Positions 21,391 to 31,759 of a stretch of DNA of 64,000 nucleotides are shown here, in pieces (the stretch's first letter is position 1; every line of letters starts with the position of its first letter). Position numbers and translations under genes: made by a program. This DNA comes from Ephydatia muelleri (Eukaryota > Porifera > Demospongiae > Spongillida > Spongillidae): positions 10,439,909 to 10,503,908 of the forward strand of contig JABACO010000004.1 in the NCBI GenBank assembly GCA_013339895.1. Reading direction: 5' to 3'. The notes under the pieces were generated by a model. That model saw only the letters and a list, made by a program, of their open reading frames with translations. It did no database searches and had not been told where the DNA came from.

Positions 21391-22080
21391 TCATGATCGA
21401 TGTTCATTTCTTGGTGCACAGCCTGCACTTCCAAGAGGATGCCAATTCCTTGTGACGTTTTCACACTTTTGATGATACCATTCTTTGCCACAGCAACACT
21501 GAATCATTCTACCAACTCGTGGCATTCGGCAGCTACAGGAGATCTGGATTGTCTCTTGTGCCACCTCTGAACATGTTGAAACATTCCTATGGATGCTCGG
21601 GAAAGAAGACATTTGGCCCTTTCAAGGCAACTTACTAAATGGCTTCTCATTTTGCTGACACAGTATTGTATACAACTCATATCCTGACTGAAACAGAGAC
21701 TGGTGGCATATGCAATTGCATACACACCACAGTCAGAATTGTTGGACTGCTGCTCTACATCAATAAATCTAACATCTACTGCATCATTGGTGGAAAACAT
21801 CACAGCACAAATCTGATCAATAGTACATTGTGACAGTGATTAGTAAAGGCTGTCTGTCATAAACATTGACTGTTGATGCTGGCAGGCCAATAGTGGATAT
21901 TGTCAGCCAATGGTTTTACCATTGTGCAGTATTTGGATGAACTCACCTCTAAGAACATCAAACAACTGAGTTCCTAGTGTAGTATCTTGAAATCCTGCTG
22001 CTCCAAACTGCTCCCTATTAATGATTTGAGCTCAATTGATGATGATGTCATCAAGCCATATAAGACAGTTTCTCATTTCT
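21391..22080 (-). pseudogene. Ulp1-type (C48) cysteine protease plus Cys-rich finger of a Ginger-like transposon
   Basis: Reading from 22080 downward, the block starts IWLDD and continues INREQFGAAGF and LGTQLFDVLRGEFIQILHNG. After a one-base frame change come NHWLTISTIGLPASTVNVYD and, from 21803, VEQQSNNSDCGVYAIAYAT. This gives a His (codon 21910-21912), an Asp (21857-21859) and a Cys (21729-21731) in the order and context of Ulp1/SENP proteases. A finger-like segment follows: CSCRMP, RMIQCCCGKEWYHQKC, ENV, GCAP. It resembles PHD-type fingers. The frameshift and a TGA near 22030 make it non-functional as it stands. It lies downstream of the integrase half on the same strand (24.3-22.7 kb), as expected for a Ginger1-type fusion. 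It is a transposon-encoded protease, not a host SUMO protease. Confidence 0.75.
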
Positions 22081-22529
22081 TCATCCAATGAGTACCTAGT
22101 TACAGCCTTGCCTGGACAGGTCAAATTCAATAATTAAGACAAAATATACTAATAACTATGAAGGAATAGAACTAACTAATAATGTTGATCATAGAATGGT
22201 GCAATATTTTATTGTAAATCAACACATGCATGCATACAGATATTCAAGTCTTACTCTTTGTTTGTGAGCATGACTTCATTTCTGTTTTTTCTAGTGTCAT
22301 ATAACCATTCACACATGCAGTGCACCCAAGTCAGCATGTGACATCAAACAGTATGCTTTATTCATTAGGGAAACTTCTTTTATTGATGTTATTTTGCATG
22401 TCTTGATCCAATAAGTCAAGAGATCCACTTGTTCAGCAATTCTTAAACATTTTTGATAATCATTTTTGATAGGTCATATTTTTTTTGAATTCCATAAAGC
22501 TTTCATACAACCCACCATTACAAATGACA

Positions 22530-22965
22530 AAGTCTCCACCATAAACCTCGCTTAATGGACTCATCGTATTGACGAGACTGTAGCCACAAATCTACCATCA
22601 GATCTCTGCTTAGTGCAAACTCACCTTCATTGAAATGCATACTTGAGGCTGTGAGATAAAATAAAAGTATTTTATTTAAAATCAAACATGTGTAATTAGC
22701 TTACTTCAAATTCATCAGCACAATATGCCAACATAGCAGCACCTGTTCTCCATAAGCGCAGTAGATGTGAAGAGTAAAGCTGGTTATCAAGAGAAGAATT
22801 AGCATTAGTTGTCAGTAATGAGTCTTTACTGTGAATAGTGAAGTCATCTTCATCTTGCTTGTAACCTGTCACCTCTTTTGAGTTCTCCTTTAAAGCACAC
22901 TGACTAATAACAGCTGAAAGTTTTTTATTGTATGTTTCTTCCTCATTTTGAACATCATCAGGCAA
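22530..22965 (-). pseudogene. linker region of the Ginger-like transposase
   Basis: An 89-codon frame (22965-22696) rich in Asp, Glu, Asn and Ser ends CADEFEVS. About 60 bases later another block reads MHFNEGEFALSRDLMVDLWL. It lies between the integrase GPY-type end (23006) and the protease (22080). No known domain is recognised. The position suggests the inter-domain linker of one long protein. Confidence 0.45.
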
Positions 22966-23005
22966 TGTAGTACATTTTTCAGTCAGGATTTCAATATCTT
23001 CATCT

Positions 23006-23711
23006 TCATCTCTCTAAGTCCAGTACGTGTTGACTAGAAACATTGCTATAGTTTTCTTTGCACTCGTGATACAGTTTGTGTCTGCTTCCATTTATCTTCT
23101 TTGCAAGCATTTCTCCATTACAGATTAGGAGGCTGTACAATCCCTTCTCATGGATCACAATGATGGAGTAAGGACCTGTCCATCTCACATCTGTTTTTCC
23201 TCCTTTCCTACTTTAATTCCCCATGTGTTTCACAAGCACAAGGTCCCCTGGAAATAATTCTTGCTTCATTTTTTCTACATGTGCAACATACGATTGCACT
23301 GTATCACTATCCACATGCAGCTTTTCCACTGTCTGATCTGTCATTTGCAGTTCGACTGGAAGCACTGCTTCCCTACCATACATCAAGTAAAATGGTGTAA
23401 ATTTTGTTGATGCATATATATATACTTGTACGATCGGAAAACAAAATAGCATCTATGTACTCATCCCAATCATCCTGTTCAGGATTGAGATAATTCACAA
23501 TAGCTTTGGTCACTGTTTGATTCATCCTCTTGTCAAGGCGATTTGTTTGAGCATGATAAGCACTAGATACTCGGTGTTCAATACCCGCCATTTCAAAAAG
23601 TTTATCACTGAGAGCAATGACAAATTCATGGCCTTGGTCAGCCAATGGACAAAATGGAAAGCACTGTCTAACGCACAAAGGCACTACATACCCCACACCA
23701 CTGCAGAGCAT
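23006..23711 (-). pseudogene. Ginger/Gypsy-type integrase: second half of catalytic core and GPY/F domain
   Basis: From 23711 the frame reads PLADQGHEFVIALSDKLFEM, with the second catalytic Asp context DQG.EF, then HRVSSAYHAQTNRLDKRMNQ, AIVNYLNPEQDDWDEYIDAI and LFS. In integrases of this type the third acidic residue sits near the Q.N...ER motif; here it reads NRLDKR, so the usual Glu appears as Asp. A second frame (23452-23213) continues with STKFTPFYLMYGREAVLPVE and PGDLVLVKH. A third (23188-23006) holds MRWTGPYSIIVIHEKGLYSL, the GPY/F motif typical of Gypsy and Ginger1 integrases. The frame change near 23440-23400 and the break near 23210 indicate decay. It joins repeat block A upstream and the Ulp1 block downstream. 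Confidence 0.8.
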
Positions 23712-24330
23712 ATTTCCACAATAAAATTCTGCATTCCCAAATAAGAAATTCTAAAAAAAATTACACCTGAAGAATTGTGTACAACAGCACAGCTCGAACT
23801 GTCTGTTATCAGCCAATTGGACACCATCGCACAGCAGAATTTTGCCCAGTCTGCTTTGAGTGTACTTGCATCTACTCCAGAAACCAAGCTAATATGGCCA
23901 GATTGAACGTCAAAATCAGATGAGATCTGTGATGAAAAAAGTAAAATAATGCATTGAAGACACAATGGACAAGTACACTGTATGAAATCTGTTAGAGCAA
24001 ACAGAATAGTAAGTTGACACTTTGCGCGAACTGTCAGCACTTGAAATAAAGCCTGCAAAAAAAGAAGAGCACCAGTTGAAATGAACCGCAAGCACAACAC
24101 TGATGACCTGCACAGTATAAACCACTTGCCAAGAAGTTCCAAATAGGTAGCCAAGAGAACTACATACATATAGCATGAATCCTCAATGAGGCAAGATCTG
24201 GACCCAAAATGTTGTCATCAGTTGGTTACAACTGAGAAAACAATATGGTCAGAATGAAAATACCTAATAGAGGACAAATCATAGAACAAATACTGCAAAA
24301 ATATGGTAACTTAATCCTAGTGCATGTACA
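23640..24330 (-). repeat. repeat block A, minus-strand copy
   Basis: This is the reverse complement of 10118-10790. The minus-strand frames here are not coding by similarity to known proteins. The block runs straight into the DQGHEF integrase frame. Confidence 0.65.
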
Positions 24331-24904
24331 TGGAGTATTTATGGTCAGCAGCAAGGCACGACATTCAAAAAGAAAACTGCCAGGCAATATCTCATTCCCT
24401 ATGATCAAGCCTACAAAACACCATTTATGTGAATTAAAAAAAAAAAAGTCGAAAGTGGCAATCAAATTCTGGGGGAGAAGAGGTGGTGGAAACATAATAT
24501 ACCACCTATAAGGTGGATACCACAGATATGAATAAAGTTTTGGAGGCCAGTAGCTGTGTGTTTGTTTGCATGCTTGATATAAGGTACAAACTATTGAAAA
24601 AACACGAGGAACTAGGCCTTACTAGAAACAAACCAGATGAACTGCAACATGCTACCAACTAGAGAGCTAAAAATGATGCTAAAGGCTCTAGGAGAGAACA
24701 CTGAAAACATGCAAGACACTGAGCATATTAAAACAATCAGTGGTCAAAGGTACTTTTAAGGGTATGACTCCAGCATATCAGGTCATGGACACTACTCATT
24801 GTCAGTATCTATGACCCAGCGTTTTATTACACACCTTTAGATGTTGATGTCCAGAGCATCATCAAGAGACCAGAGCGTCATATTCTTGTACAATCTAGTT
24901 TAGC

Positions 24905-25165
24905 TCTTGAAGACCAAGCAATTTGTTCAATCAATGCCATCTTGACTGTATCAAACAGCTGGCTGCACTGATCTCCACATCACCTGGAGTTCCTGTCAAA
25001 GATATCTTACGTTTCTTCCATGACGATAGTCCAGCACAACTGTATGAAGCTGGTGATAAGTGTTGTTGGAAGATATCCATGTGTGGGTTGTGGAGTAGAG
25101 TCTACATACGCTTTCAAATGACCTACATGTCAACTGAAAGAAAGACAAGAATTTATTCTTAATGG
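24905..25165 (+). other. unrecognised coding-like fragment
   Basis: The 79-codon frame contains PGVPVKDILRFFHDDSPAQL, then YEAGDKCCWK. It has the look of a protein remnant, possibly of a transposon, but I cannot name a family. No intact gene structure surrounds it. Confidence 0.25.
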
Positions 25166-25199
25166 TGATGCTTGAAGAAATGGTGGAATCAACATTTAT

Positions 25200-26380
25200 G
25201 AAAGTTAATAGTAGGTCAACTGAGAAAAGAGCTCACCAGTCACCACTATAGGCATTCCTATGGAAAGAATGAATAAAACTGAATTGGAAGAAAGTTTTAG
25301 TTCAATTCGGCACGGAATAACAAACATACCACCACTCGTACAACGTACAGACCTAGAAATGATTCAACTTGCTCAATATGAAATTTCTCTATGTGAACAT
25401 GCATGACTTAAACTATTTAAGTGCATATACAAGTATTCATGCACTTTCACACAACCATATAATCATCTGTGTGATGCATGTCAGTGTTGTTTGTAACAAA
25501 CCATACTTATTATGAACTGCAGATGGAGATGGAGATGGAGTGAACTGGCGTTTTTAAACATGTTGTACTACACTAATGTGGGATACACATTCCTGTTCTG
25601 GGAGTAAATAGCATTAGTAAAGTCATCTGAATAATGTGTTCTTCAGAAGAAACATAATTACTTAAGTTGTAAAGTAATCAAACATGTCACGCACTTATAA
25701 GGTCACAAGTGCATCAAACATTTGCATGCATGCGTCATGAAGTTGCTGCGATCCACACATGTATTACTTACACTGTCAGGTAGAATTAATAATGGTTGTG
25801 TGCATATGCATGCATGCATATATGAATTAGCATGGTGTCCAAAGAGTTAAAGATCACTTCGCAACACTGAACATCTCTTGTCAGGAAATGCGCTTAAGGC
25901 ATTCAAATAAATCAAGCCGCATCTGCAGATGTTCAGATTATCGTAGGGCAATGATTCTGATATATTTAAAACTTCAGGACTTCAACACAGACCAAAAAAA
26001 TACCAAACTAGGGTACTTACTAGCCACCTCCTCCTAACCCCATGAATATAAGGAAACCAAGTGTTGTACTAGCATTACACAACACAACATTCCTACATGA
26101 TCTGTTGTATAGCCCAAACAGGTCACTATGACAATGTGTAAGATGTTTGGACGTTTTTTGTTTTTTTTTCACTATCTGCACATTCACCTATACTCTTTCG
26201 GATTATTAGTGCAAGATCCATCATTATAGACAATTGAAACTTGGACTAGCCAAGGCAATTACAAAGGCCACATCTTGCAACGGTCCAAATGAAGTAATCA
26301 CCAACATCATCCTATGTGTTCAAATGGAGCCAAGTACTTAGACCCCCTCAGATGGCAATCACTCACCAGACAACACAAAA
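25200..26380. other. no gene recognised
   Basis: AT-rich DNA with a diverged repeat (25580-25890, compare 20680-20860) and a GATGGA triplet run near 25521. Confidence 0.35.
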
Positions 26381-26382
26381 GG

Positions 26383-26383
<1 letters not shown>

Positions 26384-26435
<52 letters not shown>
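26384..26435 (+). repeat. (GT)n microsatellite
   Basis: About 25 GT repeats, nearly uninterrupted. Confidence 0.95.
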
Positions 26436-26439
<4 letters not shown>

Positions 26440-27290
26440 AATATCTTATAAGGAGCATCACTTGTATCATAATTATACAAATTCAAACATTATGAACTGA
26501 ACGACCTTAGTGAACATATGTAATGACCTTATATGGTCAAAGTTAGGACTTGAGAAAAAATTTGTTCCATTCTAGAACTGAATTCAGTTCCTGCAGAAAA
26601 GGCCTTTTATATCTAACACTACTTACTGTGCTTTACCACCCTATCTGATGATCGGATGGATCATATTAATTTCCGCAACTTCAATGAGAGCTAACGTGCG
26701 TTGACATCCAGCTGCTTCATGATATTACACGATCGGATCGATGCGTATGGCGTGTGTTAATAATGAAGGCTGCAATGATTTTATGGTTACTGTGTAATGC
26801 ATGTTTATCGTACAAGCTCATCCCATAAATGTAATTTTCTCACTGTTCAAGCATAAGAATCAAGCATACACATATGCTTATTGCATTTATTCCAGCGTAA
26901 TGGCAAAGACTGCAGAATGCATCACGGCAGTTTAAGCAATCAACTAAACTACATGTATATGTAATGGAACAGATGAGCGTTTTTAGTTCATAGGCTTTCA
27001 CCTCACAATTACACTTTCTATCTGTATAATTCATTTTGAGGAGGCAGAATTTTGTCATATCTTGTTTTTCAGCTGGCCATCAGTCTTAGCGCAAGGACTG
27101 GCTTGGGGGAGGACAGGTGTTACTCCAGCCTGGAGATGAAGTTGTGGCCTTTTTGCCCCTATTCCCTTACATCTCACGGCCAATGTAATGCAGGACCAGC
27201 CCATCTCCTGGTATTTGGGTCTATAGGAGTGTAGCTTGTGGGCCTCATGTGCATAGGCTACCCTATCCTGTTTACACGACTCACCCAAGA
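26440..27290. other. no gene recognised
   Basis: Unique-looking sequence. The overlapping frames at 26840-27234 show no known domain. Confidence 0.35.
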
Positions 27291-27324
27291 TGGCAGAGCA
27301 GAGTTGTGGTGTGCAGATGCATGG

Positions 27325-27424
27325 GCGTCCCCTCGGGGGGATTGGGGGTGGGGGGTGGGGGGGGGGGGGGCAAGGAGGGGGTGCCATGGCCCTCCCGTTG
27401 GGACTCAATTGTGCTTCCACCCCC
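27325..27424 (+). repeat. G-rich tract
   Basis: Poly-G with few interruptions (27337-27370 and 27374-27380). The Gly-rich frames in all three phases are artefacts of it. Confidence 0.8.
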
Positions 27425-27530
27425 TCTTCTAATAAATGCCTGTTAAATTACTCAACCCTGTCCCAGTATTACTACTACCTACATGCACACAACGGAATCG
27501 AAGCGAAAATTGAGTGGAGCTGAAAGTCGT

Positions 27531-27574
27531 AAATCAAAGCGACAGCGCGAATTATCGCGCTGCCGCTTTGATTT
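27531..27574 (+). other. 44-base hairpin
   Basis: AAATCAAAGCGACAGCGCGA pairs with TCGCGCTGCCGCTTTGATTT around a short AT-rich loop. The stem is 20 bases with one mismatch. It abuts the larger fold-back element at 27587. Confidence 0.8.
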
Positions 27575-27586
27575 AGGGGAAAAAAA

Positions 27587-27729
27587 AGCGTCGAATCACT
27601 TTATGATTTTCAAATGATTTGTCACTTTCATTCTGTTACAGAATGTTTACATTATGTTACAGTCTGTAAACATTCTGTCACATAATGTAAGTGACAAATG
27701 ATTTGAAAATCATAAAGTGATTTGACGCG
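27587..27729 (+). mobile_element. fold-back (MITE-like) element
   Basis: The left arm contains AATCACTTTATGATTTTCAA and TGATTTGTCAC. The right arm carries the exact complement, GTGACAAATGATTTGAAAAT, then CATAAAGTGATT. The centre is itself inverted (CATTCTGT.ACA..ATGT). Almost the whole 143 bases can fold into one stem. No coding capacity. Confidence 0.8.
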
Positions 27730-27829
27730 TTTATTTCCTGTGTATTCATGGCTCTACGCTCCCCCCTTGCTCACCCCTGCCCCCTCCACCCCCCACCCCC
27801 TTTGTAGAAATGCTGGGGCGCCCATGAGA

Positions 27830-28985
27830 TGATATCTAATGTCGTAGGTTTGCTTCCGTCCCTTTCCGCAATAAGAATGTCAGCAGGTCTGGTGTAGTCT
27901 CTTGCTCTGCCATAACCCTTCTACACACAAACTGTCGATCATGTTGGCATGCATGACATCACAGTTCAATGTCCACATCCCACAAGCAGTTAGGGCACAT
28001 GGCCCCAACTCCCTCATGCATGCAGGCCATGACTTTGTGACCAGGAGGATCAAGAGCAGTATATGGACAATTCCCAACAACCTATTTGGCTGTAGCATTT
28101 ATAAGACATTTATTAAAATAAGAAATTAAAATCAAGAAACATTCATTGGCATAGCATGTGAAATTTGTAAGATGGACTCCAATTGATATGAACTGCCTTG
28201 TGCATCGATTCTCATCAAGCAGTGTTGCATGTCGCACTAGCTGTATATTCAGGGAATTAAATGAGTGTACAATACTCCTACAGCGGAGTATTGCAATAGC
28301 ATGATGTGAGCACAATATGTACTTCGTACTTATTGTGAGAGGGCTGGGAACAGCAATCTGATGAGTTTAATTAATACCCTGTATTCACTAATAATGTGTA
28401 TTGTATATCGAATACAGTGTAAAGTTTGTGTCTATTGAGCGTGGTTTATTGTTATTGTGATTTTACCAGAGATAATATATTTGATTTTACTATGATCGCT
28501 ACATATACTTGACGGCACTATCTCCACATCAGACATCTACCGTGGCGTCGACTATTTCACTCGGAGTTTGAGAAACATTCTGTGTCTCTTAATCTGACAA
28601 ACTGCCAGTAGCTGTTGGCAAAGCCGCTGCACATGTGGACAATCTTCAGCTACTTTCGGTTTATTCGAAAGGAAAAAGCTGTCAAGAGATTTGCATACAA
28701 CCATGTAATTTTGCATGAATTTGCAGACCTCTTGCGCTCTCTTTCCCGTGTGTTCCGTCGTCCCATATCCAAATCAATGTGTATCAGTAGCAGTGCTAGC
28801 TGCACCGCTACTGATAATGGATTATATTCAATGAAGGCAAATGCAGAACGATTGGATGTGCGAATTCGCAGTATGTAGAGTATTAATAACTTTAATGTTC
28901 AAGTAGGGCGGAACTCAATTCAGTTGGGGGGGGGGGGGGGGGGTTCTTGGGAACCCAGTTATCCCCTCCAGCCCAACGGGCTGTT
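27830..28985. other. no firm gene; poly-G at 28924-28943
   Basis: The frame at 28615-28878 (87 codons) is basic and unrecognised. A CTCCTACAGCGGAGT mini-hairpin lies near 28268. No splice or domain signals support a gene. Confidence 0.35.
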
Positions 28986-29039
28986 TCCATAATTCATCGA
29001 GCCAATGAAGGCACTGTACTAGGCCTATAGCCTTACTAG

Positions 29040-29720
29040 TAGTGGGCAATGGGGTTGCCAAAATGAGATCAAGCATGGCACTCAGTAGCGAGTTGTTGTC
29101 CGGCTGTTTAAGAACCCTTAATTCTGGTTGCCACTTGTCGTGTGCAGTTTGTACATGTACATGTAGTTGTACCTACGTTAAAAAAAAAAAAAAATTAAAA
29201 AAAAAAGACTAAAAAATAACTAACTACACAGCAGGCTTTATTGCATGGCAACTACGTTTACCCGACCGTAAGTGTTTTGCTGAACGTATGTTGCATGCCA
29301 CACGTACGACATATTTTCCTCTAATTTCGGCCGCTGCTGGTCAGTCCTTTTATGCTGCGTTTCTCCTTATGGGTTCATCCCGGACTTCTTCTCATTGGTC
29401 GATGTGCCTTGATTAATGGATTGATGAAGAAACTTTTCCCAAAACAAGTCGTATAGTATACTGCTATCGTGTGTATAGTCAACCGCCGGATGCATAAAGA
29501 CAAATACAAAAACATGTTTTCAACTCATAAGACAAATAAATAACCAATTCCTTAATTATCATTTATCACGTTATTCAGCTGTGCAGAGACTTGTTTAATA
29601 TACCAAGAATTCCTTCTCCAGAGAGACTCCATTACTTTCCAGTTTTGCATTCAGTGCAAAGTTCCATTGATGAGATGAGTCATATACTTCGAAATTACAT
29701 AACTGACGGTTTCAGGATGC
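29040..29720 (+). promoter_or_regulatory. conserved upstream region of Ig gene A (matches 47820-48500)
   Basis: GAGATCAAGCATGGCACTCA, GGCTGTTTAAGAAC, ACCGTAAGTGTTTTGC, TGATGAAGAAACTTTTCCCA and GTCGTATAGTATACTGCTAT occur in the same order and spacing upstream of relic E. The CGTAAGTG donor-like site is conserved in all three copies (13.4, 29.3, 48.0 kb), so a 5' untranslated or leader exon may end there. I could not identify a signal-peptide exon with certainty. Confidence 0.5.
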
Positions 29721-31500
29721 TTGAGCTTGCGCACTGACACCAAACCTACACACACTGCAAATGAAACATTCTACCATTCCTTATGGAGAAGATCAGGAAG
29801 TTTTTATGTATTATAACTTAAAAAGCAAAGTCCTGTTATACAATCAAGTTATATTGATTGGGTTATCGATTTTTTATTCAGTCCACTCCTTGCAATATGT
29901 TTAGGTAGTAATTTGCACTCCTCTTTCAATGTGAACTTGCATAAATGTAATTCACAATTCCATTAGATAATGTATCCATTGTCCATGTGTGCATGTATGT
30001 TAGTGGTGGGTCGTGTCATCAGTTTACTAATTACAACCCATATCACATCTCGGAATATCGTATCAACATAGACTGTTTGTGGACATGGGACTGCATGTAA
30101 ATGTATGCAACGAAAATTGAAGACACAACAGTTTTAGGAGAGAGTCAACCAACGTCCCTTGTATACCTATCCTATGAATCGGGTGCACATAATAAATCCC
30201 ACGCTGCAACATGATTGCAACATGATTACGGTACATGCAAGGGTAAAATGACGATTCCTAGTCTTTGAAAATCGACACTAACTCTTGGCTACAACAGCCG
30301 GTATGTCACTCAACGTCTCTTTCACGCCCCCCTTGGCTTGAGCAAACCCTGCACAAAGTGAATCATGATTGCATACATTTCCCGCATGCATTTTCCGCCT
30401 TGGGTTCAGTTTTAAAAATTGCCTTTAGATACAAGTGCTCAGCTGATATCTTGAATATTTAACCGAATACTATTCAAGCTTGCATCTCATTTTGATGAGC
30501 TGCATTGCTAGATGTACATGGCGTTGGATTGAACTTATATTCTAAAAGGTATAAGGTGGCTGGGAGGGGTATATGTTCCGCTTGTCGCCGTGTATATCAT
30601 ATATACCATCATTTATGCTTTTCAAGCTGTAAGTTTGCATCACCTTCGCATTGAACTAGACCAAATAAAGGTTTTGCACGATTCAGTTTATTAATCTGTC
30701 ATATGCACGCATGTTGTAGGCAAATATTTTGCAAGTTAATTAAACTTTTACATCACTACATCCATAATTATTTTCGTGGCAATTGAATGGAGTCGTTTCG
30801 CCTCATGGATCCTGTATTGTAAGCTACATGTCTTGTTAAAATGTATGTTGTTAAATACTGCATGATGCATGTTGCTTGCGTTCCATATCAGCTGTTCAAT
30901 ATACATGTATAATACCCTGGAGCCACCTCGGGATGAATGCACAGATGCGACAAATAAATAAATTCACTAGCAATTGACACAGATTTCGTCAAGAATTCAT
31001 GGGTATGTGCTCTTGGCACCAGTCATTATTTGAGCGCATTCTAAAAAAGATAATATCCATTCATCTCGGTACTATATGTTACTGTAGATTGTGTTTAACT
31101 GGATTCGATCTCCGCACACTGTTAAAACATCGATTTTAATTTTCTTCGATCTCTGAGCTTTTCTCATTGCATAAGGGGTTGAATTGCAGAGGCTTCACTA
31201 TGCAAACTTTAAATGGACTCGTATCAGTACAGGCATGCTGGTCGGATTCGTGAGAGCATCATACTGAAAGGAAATGTATCCAGTCTATTTAGTCACTGCT
31301 GAAAAAATATATAATCGCTTCCAATCTCATGCAACACACCGTGTCAATGCAATGTTACATCTTAAATCATACTATAATCTGTTGAATACACTTCTAAATC
31401 TCTAGCTCTTGAGAGTTTTCCTGGCCTTCGTGCCATACAGAAATTGTGAATGGCAGTAAAATATAAGAATTAATATAGCAACTTTGACAAAGGTACGTTG
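29720..31500. other. probable 5' intron region of Ig gene A
   Basis: About 29700-30170 recurs in inverted orientation at 34870-35395. About 30727-30890 (TTTACATCACTACATCCATA, CATGGATCCTGTATTGTAAG) matches 48510-48690 upstream of relic E. No exon is identified inside. Confidence 0.45.
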
Positions 31501-31502
31501 CG

Positions 31503-31725
31503 GTGTACTGCACCTTTTCATTTCTTATGGCGTTGTTGGATAGAACGGGATAATATAATTGAATGAAAGTCACTATCTACATATCATTTGCACGTACAGT
31601 ATGTGCAGTGCATCATATGTGCCAATTCAGCATATATTTAATATGGATGTTTATTTACGTATGTGCATGACACGTCTATTAACAATTAATAATAATGTGA
31701 ATAACTATCAGACTACTAATTTATA
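31503..31725 (+). repeat. left copy of a 223-base direct repeat flanking gene A
   Basis: From TGTACTGCACCTTTTCATTT to ATCAGACTACTAATTTATA this stretch is nearly identical to 34310-34532. The two copies bracket all recognised exons of gene A. Confidence 0.85.
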
Positions 31726-31759
31726 TCCATCTGCACTGCTTTGGCTCTCCTATTTTCAG

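Noticed and set aside
19323-24330. LTR retrotransposon (Gypsy) or Polinton
   Set aside because: No reverse transcriptase, RNase H, polymerase B or long terminal repeats are seen here; Ulp1 plus a GPY/F-type integrase fits Ginger1 better.
27055-27446. Gly- or Pro-rich overlapping frames
   Set aside because: Caused by a poly-G tract, with no domain and overlap on both strands.
29060-29200. Signal-peptide exon of gene A starting MRSSMALSSELLSG
   Set aside because: Not hydrophobic enough, runs into poly-Lys, and the phase does not fit the Ig1 exon.
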